NCBI GenBank assembly: GCA_030848705.1
Contig: CM061238.1
Coordinates: 46,477,133 to 46,541,132, forward strand
Direction: 5' to 3'
Source: Heracleum sosnowskyi
Lineage: Eukaryota > Streptophyta > Magnoliopsida > Apiales > Apiaceae
DNA length: 64,000 bases
Every line of letters begins with the position of its first letter. Position 1 is the first letter of the stretch. Below are positions 57,439 to 64,000 of this stretch, piece by piece. Position numbers and translations under genes: made by a program. A model generated the notes under the pieces. It was not told the origin of the DNA. It ran no database searches and saw only the letters and a list, made by a program, of their open reading frames with translations.

Positions 57439-57743
57439 AAACCTAGAAAGATCAATTTGAAGTAAGTTTTATTATTTCAGCCCGGATTATATGTTCCCAA
57501 TTGTACACATATATGTTACCCTAGCATTTATCATTCAAATCCTATTTTCTACCAAAACCGGGTTACATACTAGCCAAGTCAAAAACCAGTTAGCCATTTC
57601 CAAATCCTAAACTATAAAACCATTGATACCCGGATTATGGAACAGTCCAGACTACTTACAAAACCTCAAAAGCAGAAATCGACAGAAACATTTCAAGCCA
57701 AAAACAAGTCACAAAAGCAAGATCAAATGCACATACATACAAT

Positions 57744-59272
57744 TGTTGGGTTTCGGGGCATCATACGCAGCGAAAACAGTCGTAAAACAATAAAAATCTG
57801 AAACCCTAACCCTAGGATCCGTGTACAAGACATGGCTGATTATGGAGAAACGAAATCATACCTTAATTGAGCTTATAATATTCAGAAAGATGGAGGTCCT
57901 TGTTTTAACCACCACGCAGCCCTTGTTCAAGATTTGCGTCGCCAAAGTAGTCCACACGAACGCTCGATTGTCCAACGATCACGGAGTTGGTACTAGCCAA
58001 TAAAAACGCCCTCAAAAACTTTCTCTCTCTATTTCTAGCCTCTCTAATATGCATAGCTGCTAGGGTTTTTTTCTGAAAACGAATTTTTCACTTAACCTAA
58101 AACAATACATCATAATGTATTTATTGAAAGAGAACTTTGGGCCTATACTTAATTTGATTGGGCTTCCAAAACCCAATCTGATTATTAGTAGTATTATTTA
58201 TTATATTCGAATTATTATATAATTAATCAAGTCCTACTTAATTAATCCAATAATTCAATAATAATAATAATTTAATTAAATTCGAAATTTAATTAATGCT
58301 CCGTTTAAAACGTTCTTTATGTGTAACCCTTTAGGTTATTATTACGTTGACAATAATTTTAATATCTCATAATAAAATTATAAACAATGAGCGGCATCTA
58401 GTAATACATCATTGCTACCCAAGTAATAATAATAATTGGTGATCCAATTAAACCTTTCGTGACTAATGTTTTCGTGTAATATAATCCCTTTAACCAAATA
58501 TTATAGATTAAACTCGAGGCATGTTATTAGTCATCCTCTTCAACGTTTAATCCAGGTTTCCTTGATCAATGAGTAGACTATTAAAACAAATCAATATTTG
58601 AGCATGGCCATGCATTTTCATAGTCTCACTCAATCAAGAGGCCAATAATATCTCTCCTAATAATAGGAGGGTTAAATCCTATATCTATCATTCATATTTC
58701 TCATACGACTCATAATATACCCGATGTCCACTTTTATCATCACCCGGTCAAAGGTAACTTTTAATGTAATCAAAGTATATTAATCCTCGTATAGAAATAT
58801 AATGATCTCAAGTCTAAGGATCATTACACCATTATCACTGTGAGCTATTCTAATGACTTTATTACCATGTAGAATCTCACTGTGGGTCAATCCGGTGCCA
58901 TGTAGAATATTACAGGCACCTATGTTCTTGACTTTAGTATCACTATACCTATGACCAATGAGATGTGGTCATTTAGTCAACGATCATACTAATCTTTATG
59001 CATCATAATTGTCCCAATTCATAATGCTTAATTAGGGATATTTTAGGAATATAAACACTATTCATATAATCTCATTTTTAAGTCACATACTTAAAGATAT
59101 AGAATACGTGTTCGATATTCCAAGGACATTTATTACTCTAACATTAATATCGCAGTAAATAAAGACATAATAATTGTTGTCGAATAATCAATAGAACATA
59201 ATCATTATTAAATAACAAAATAGTGTTTCCCAGAAGTACAATTGTATTGTCTCTAGGGCACTAACACTAACA
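57744..59272 (-). mobile_element. Solo LTR of a copia-type element with ACAAT target duplication
   Basis: 1,529 bases from TGTTGGGTTTCGGGGC to GGGCACTAACACTAACA. The flanks are ACAAT at 57739-57743 and ACAAT at 59273-59277. There is no internal region, primer site or coding motif. Minus orientation is likely, because TGTTAGTG..GCCCTAGAG is a common copia LTR start. It lies upstream of the pseudogene at 57438. Confidence 0.9.
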
Positions 59273-59990
59273 ACAATAATACAAACAACGCTTAAACCAA
59301 GAAACACCAAGAACAGCCCCAAAACCAGAATCGAAAAACACAAGTCGCCCAATTCAACACATGAAAACCAATTTACAATTCAAAAAACCAATACAAAGAC
59401 ATTATAGCCACAAACCAATATCCAAATCGAACAAAAAATAGACAGTTTCTTAAAACCCCCAAATTCGAATATGAACAGTCACGGGTAATCTCAGTTGAGG
59501 ATAAAACGAAGGAGAAATCAAGGCATTTACAAGATAGAAAGAAAAGAGAATACGAGTTACTTACAAGAGACAGGAGAAACGGACGGCTTCAAAAGACCCA
59601 ACCATCGGAGAAAGCTTCGAGTGCCGGCGAAGTGGAGAGCAAATCGGAGAAAAGGCGAAGAGAGAAATGGGTTTGTGGTAAAGTGATAAAAAGAAATTAA
59701 AAAAGAGAAGAGGGTTTTGTAAGGCAAAACACAACTCCCCAGAGACAGGTGGTGAAAGGTTATTGGGCAACAGCAATTTTTGCCAATTATTTTTGGAGTA
59801 AAAACAAAAAAAAAAGGGGGACAAGAGCAATTATGGCAAGACAGCAGTGCACAACTCTCAAGAAGAAAGTGAAGCAGTGTCTTTTCAAAAGAAAGAGGGG
59901 AAAAACCGAAAATTGTTTCGTATTCCAGAATTTCCAAAATGTTGTATAGTCCGGACTCGTTTCATATTAAAGACGGAATTGACTCCTAGC
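59273..59990. other. Non-coding stretch upstream of the Tat-like pseudogene
   Basis: It is probably the 5' region of the minus-strand gene, split from it by the solo LTR. A 126-codon open frame on the minus strand (59557-59937) is Phe/Ser/Leu-rich and shows no domain; I do not count it as a gene. Confidence 0.4.
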
Positions 59991-60374
59991 CCCGGATTTC
60001 CATCCTTGATAACACTCCGGGTTGGGAACAATCAAGCCAAGAAATCTTTCTAAGTTACCCGAAACTTTACAGCTTTGGACTTGACGAAGAACCATGGCTG
60101 ACTCTTAACCCCAGATTTCCATCCTTGATAACACTCCGGGTTGGGGGGCAACAATCAAGCCAAGAAATCTTTCTAAGTTACCCGAAGCTTTACAGCTTTG
60201 GACTTGAGGAAGAACCATGGCTGACTCTTAACCCCGGATTTCCATCATTGATAACAATCCGGGTTTGGGGGGCAACAATCAAGCCAAGAAATTTTTCTAA
60301 GTTATCCGAAGCTTTACAGCTTTGGACTTGAGGAGAACCATGGATAACTCTTAACCCCGGATTGCCATCCTTGA
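59991..60374. repeat. Tandem array with about 120-base unit, 3.2 copies
   Basis: CCCGGATTTCCATCCTTGAT starts at 59991, with close copies at 60110, 60233 and 60356. Each is followed by CACTCCGGGTTGGG, CAATCAAGCCAAGAAATCTT and TTTACAGCTTTGGACTTGA. The last unit is cut by TGTAGTAACCC at 60375. Confidence 0.92.
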
Positions 60375-60570
60375 TGTAGTAACCCGAATTTTCATGGTTT
60401 ATTAATATTATTATTTAAATATTTTATTGTTTTTCTCAAAGAGGAGGAATAGTATTATGTGTATTTTATTCATCTAAAAAATTTTGTGAAAGCTGATTAT
60501 TTTATCGATATTGTCGAATTGAGTTTGTTTTAAAATTTTATGGATTGAGTAGATATTTTATCCGTGCCAA
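60375..60570 (+). repeat. Short gypsy LTR start fragment
   Basis: It begins TGTAGTAACCCGAATTTTCATGG and shares ATTATTATTTAAATATTTTATTG-like sequence with the LTR start at 60774. It stops where integrase coding begins. Probably a deletion remnant of a related LTR. Confidence 0.45.
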
Positions 60571-60757
60571 GAATTTCGATAATATGTTTCACGTATCCGT
60601 GCTTAAGAAGTACAATCGTGACACCAATTGTGTAATAGAATGTGCGTGGACAGAGATTCAGTCAAATTTATCGTATGTCGAGCAGCTTGTGGAAAAGCAA
60701 AATGCGTGAGAAGTATCCTAATTTGTTTACTTAGACTGATTCTGGAAAAAAAATCTT
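60571..60757 (+). pseudogene. gypsy C integrase C-terminal fragment
   Basis: It reads NMFHVSVLKKYNRDTNCVIE and TEIQSNLSYVEQLVEKQ, then in another frame MREKYPNLFT. FHVS.L.KY and LSY.E are integrase C-terminal signatures of Tekay-type gypsy elements. The segment normally between VEKQ and REKYP (about 40 codons) is missing, so a deletion lies near 60705. Confidence 0.82.
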
Positions 60758-60773
60758 ATTAAGGGGGGGAGGA
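60758..60773 (+). promoter_or_regulatory. Polypurine tract of gypsy C
   Basis: TTAAGGGGGGGAGGA just before the LTR start. Confidence 0.82.
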
Positions 60774-63700
60774 TATAACGACTTAGAAAAAAACGCTTGT
60801 ATTGCATTATTATTTAATAATATTTTGAGATTTGTGACATGTGAACTTTGTGTGAAAGGTTGATACTTGAAATATGGTAATTAGATGTTTACCTGGTGAA
60901 TGGTATGAGTTAAAATTTATGTGTATGCTTTTAATTGCATTTTATATGATTTGTTTTATTAAAAATCAAATAGTTTTGACCTTCCGGAAATTTTATAAAA
61001 TCACCGGAGACTCTGTTAATTGTGAAATCTTTTTCATTACTCTCCTTTTATATTCTATTACTTTCTAAAATTAATGCAGGAATTTATTTTCGGTTTTAAG
61101 GATTTAAAAATGATTTTTCGATTTAAATTCCATGTTGTGGTTTAAACTTTGAAAAATTCATATTTAATTCATTTTTTTTCACAAAAATATTTTAAAAATA
61201 TGTGTGAGCATGTAAGTATGTGCTCTTTATTTTTAAATAAAGAGTTTGATTTTTAGTTAGTATTTTCATTTTATTTCGGATTTTAAAAATGTTATTTATT
61301 GGTTTTTCTTTTATTAAAAATCAGATTTCAGAATTGTTAAATGACAAAAATACCCCTAGGGTTATAAAAACCCTCATGCTCAGTTCTTCCCCATTTCTTT
61401 TTCAATTCAACTCTCTCTCGATTATATATCTGTTTGTTCTTCACCTTCAACAAAAATCAAAGCATTCGTTGTATATGTTTTTGTTATCAAAATTTTTAGT
61501 TCTAGTAACCAAAATAACCACCAATCAATTCTCTACCCACCCGTAGTCTTTAATTCGAGTTTTGCACAATTTCAAAAATTGAGGTTTTTGTGGGTGTTTG
61601 ATTTTCGGTTCGATCTTGCTATGGTTGTTGTTGGGATTAATATTGGGAGTGATTTGGAGGTTGTTTATAGCTTGTATGTCATTATTTTCGTGTTTTTAGA
61701 TTTAAGTCCGAATTAAAAATTAGTTTCGATTGTTTGATTGTTCTTGAGTTTATAGTCTTGGATGTTCATATTTGTGGGTGTTTATGTGTTTGCTATTTGT
61801 GTTAAATTTGGAAATTTCAGAATTGTTGATTCTTGGTAATCAATTTTAATTTGGAGGTTTGCTTTGGGTTTTGCTCGGATTAGAATTATATTGATTGTGC
61901 TAGTTGATTTTGGTACTCAATGATGGTATGTGTATAATTTGAGTACTCCTCCTTAAGGTTTTGATCTTCTTTGATAATTGTGACAGCCTAGAGGAGTTTG
62001 AGTGTTGGATATTTAGTGATTAGTGGTGTTGAATATGATAGGATAAGATTCTTGGTGTTTGAAAAATTTAGTAGATGAACATTATGTGGTATTGTCCAGA
62101 ATCTGCCTGTTCTGTTTGTGTTAATTCTGACTGTTTACTACTTGTTTTAGACAGAAAGTATAAATTAGAAATGTTCTACTTGGAGACTAGTTTGTCCACA
62201 CGAAAACCTTGTGTCGATTAAGTTAGTGAGTAAAAAGTTATGCTTGTTTTACTAAAAGTTGTGCTGGGCAGAAATTTTCTGCATTCAGTAGGTACTTTAA
62301 CCAGTTCGTTTTTGGTCTAAATGAATTGTTCTGAAACTGAAATGTTTATGCTAATTATTTTTGGTATTCATGAAGGAACCTGCCAAATTTGGTGTTCATT
62401 TGATAATTATTGGGTTTATTAAAAATGTTTAAGTAGATTGCGCGCAGTTACATTTTATATTTCGGTTTTGTATGTCCTGTTTTGTATGTCGAATTTGAAG
62501 AGTTGAAGGGCCAATTTTTAAGCTGATCAAAGAGTGAAAGTTGTAGGTATACACCTGAATAAAATTTCTGTAGAGTTTGATTCTTGATGAATGTGTGAAG
62601 TTAGAGTTATTAGAAATAATCTGAACATCCTTATAGCAGATTTATGATGTCCGGAGAATCTGTCCAATTTTGAGCTCAGAATTTGGTGGCTTTAGGATGA
62701 ATTTGATGGCCAAATAAACTACGGAAGTACTGATATACCTGTGTACTAAAAGGCTGTAAAGTTTTCTAATTTATGAATTTGAATAGCAAGAGTTACGAAT
62801 TTATTAGTTAGTACAGTTCTGAAAATTCTGCTGATCTCAGAAATGTATTTTGGATTGTATTAGCATTTTTGATGATTGTAAATGCAAAGTTTGTCATTTC
62901 TTAAAAGATAAAAGTTGTAGGTATGTACCTTGAGATTGTTTCTGCAAAACCTCATTATCAGTGGACTTATAGAAGTTGAGTTAAAGCTGAATTAGTAACG
63001 TTGATTTGACACGTCATTCTGGATAAAACATGGCTGACTTTAAATAAATGTTGTGGATTGTTGATTAGTTTATATTATAGGTGGTTTGTTACATAAATAG
63101 AGGAGGTGCTGCCGGATTTTCGGCTGAACCATTACGTGATTAATTGCTAATTGTAATATGATGTGATATGCTAGTGTAATTGAAACATGCTTACGTGTTA
63201 TATGCTTTATTGTTATAGCTTACTTTATAATCGAAAGATAGTATTAGAAAAGGTTTTGTGTTAAGATATTGATTTTTTCAATTTATTAATTATGTTAAGA
63301 ATACAAAGCACGCAATATGGAATCTCGAGGAGTCAACTTGTAATTCATCATTGTGTGTCAATTTTGATCAATGTCTGTTATGTGTTACGTGAATTAAGTG
63401 GTTTATTATCGAGCCTTGAATGGGTTAGGTGATCCATGAATTATTTATTTGAGCCGCTAAATATTAAATTGGTGCTTAATAGGTTATAATAGTATTTAAG
63501 ATAGACATTGGATTATTTAATTTATTGATTAGAAGTGTTACCTTTCTTTTCGCAAAGATCAAGTGTCGAGTTATGTTCTTGTCTAAACGACTAGTTATTA
63601 ATTGTAGAGTTCGACGGAGAAGGTCAGCGGACTTATACGGGAAGATGTTACATGAAGAAGGTTAGGGATGGATGGAGTATTGTTTGTGGTTTATTGGTTA

Positions 63701-64000
63701 CAGTGAGACGTTTTAACATCGGGAAAGCGTCTACCTTCAAATGGGACATTTCAAAGTGTTTTCTTCTGACAAAAAGATATTGGGTAAGAATTGTTAATTA
63801 CTTTAGAACCAAGTTTTCAAGTTTGTAAGTAGGAATCGTAACCTAAAGATTAAAGTATCGTCTTATGTTTGACTGTCGAGGTATATGCGCGGATTCGATA
63901 TCGTGGGATCAGATTCGTGACGATCGCAAAAGCGTTATACCAAGAAATGAGTGAAATGGAAGATTGTGATGACATAAGATAGAAGAAGATGAAAATCATA
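60774..64000 (+). repeat. gypsy C 3' LTR, running off the window
   Basis: It starts TATAACGACTT where TGTAACG is expected, a G-to-A change at the second base. 3.2 kb is visible. The stretch 63690-63960 matches the late part of the gypsy D LTR (19780-19960), so the end should lie about 2 kb beyond the window if it has the same length. No gene seen; an open frame at 61289-61546 is a low-complexity Phe/Leu/Ser run without a domain. Confidence 0.78.

Noticed and set aside
59557..59937. 126-codon minus-strand frame
   Set aside because: Phe/Ser/Leu-rich, no domain, and lies in the upstream non-coding part of the Tat-like block. It could be an extra 5' exon but nothing supports that.
61289..61546. 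85-codon frame in the gypsy C LTR
   Set aside because: Low-complexity Phe/Leu/Ser composition inside an LTR; no motif.

Overview
The window is plant nuclear DNA, almost certainly from a eudicot, made almost wholly of nested and truncated LTR retrotransposons. I see no convincing host gene, tRNA, rRNA or CRISPR array. The evidence is repeated Ty1/copia and Ty3/gypsy polyprotein signatures, initiator-Met tRNA primer sites (TGGTATCAGAGC on one strand or the other), polypurine tracts, TG...CA long terminal repeats and heavy C-to-T nonsense decay. I cannot name the species. Element names below (Copia-1 to -4, gypsy A to D) are local labels.

Layout. 1-12851: gypsy A on the minus strand, with a 3' LTR running off the left edge, a 4.8 kb wrecked interior and a 5' LTR at 8964-12851. 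12852-17242: Copia-1 (+), with a partial LTR, primer site and gag-pol cut off inside reverse transcriptase. 17243-22000: gypsy D, a 4.4 kb LTR with an integrase tail and polypurine tract on its left and a primer site on its right. 22001-26728: gypsy leader, an unassigned stretch, then a large third ORF (Copia-4) interrupted by the next element. 26729-35396: Copia-2 (-), with 3' LTR, third ORF and pol; its gag is mostly lost. 35397-36912: an LTR-like chimeric block. 36913-48978: Copia-3 (-), with third ORF, pol, gag, primer site and 5' LTR. 48979-54430: gypsy B (+), with RNase H, integrase and a 3' LTR related to gypsy A. 54441-60374: a block bounded by two tandem arrays, holding a spliced minus-strand pseudogene like the antisense extra ORF of Tat-lineage elements, and a solo LTR with a perfect ACAAT target duplication. 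60375-64000: gypsy C (+), an integrase tail followed by a long LTR that leaves the window.

The copia elements look like the Sirevirus/SIRE group: gag with CCHC knuckles and coiled coil, pol in the order protease-integrase-RT-RNase H, then a separate third ORF in the 'env-like' position. That third ORF is unusually large (about 1,170 to 1,490 codons). It shares one architecture in three divergent elements: an N-terminal domain resembling the plant transposon-protein family, a Ser/Thr/Pro-rich stretch, a coiled coil, and a KGEK segment whose DNA is a polypurine tract resembling the 3' PPT. Similar GGGGGAG tracts lie in the integrase-RT linker, where a central PPT could be. Each copia family also carries its own short interspersed motif: TCAACG(G/A)A in Copia-3, ATCAGGAT in Copia-2 and TTCGAT(G/A)GTTTT in Copia-1. 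All elements here are defective as read.
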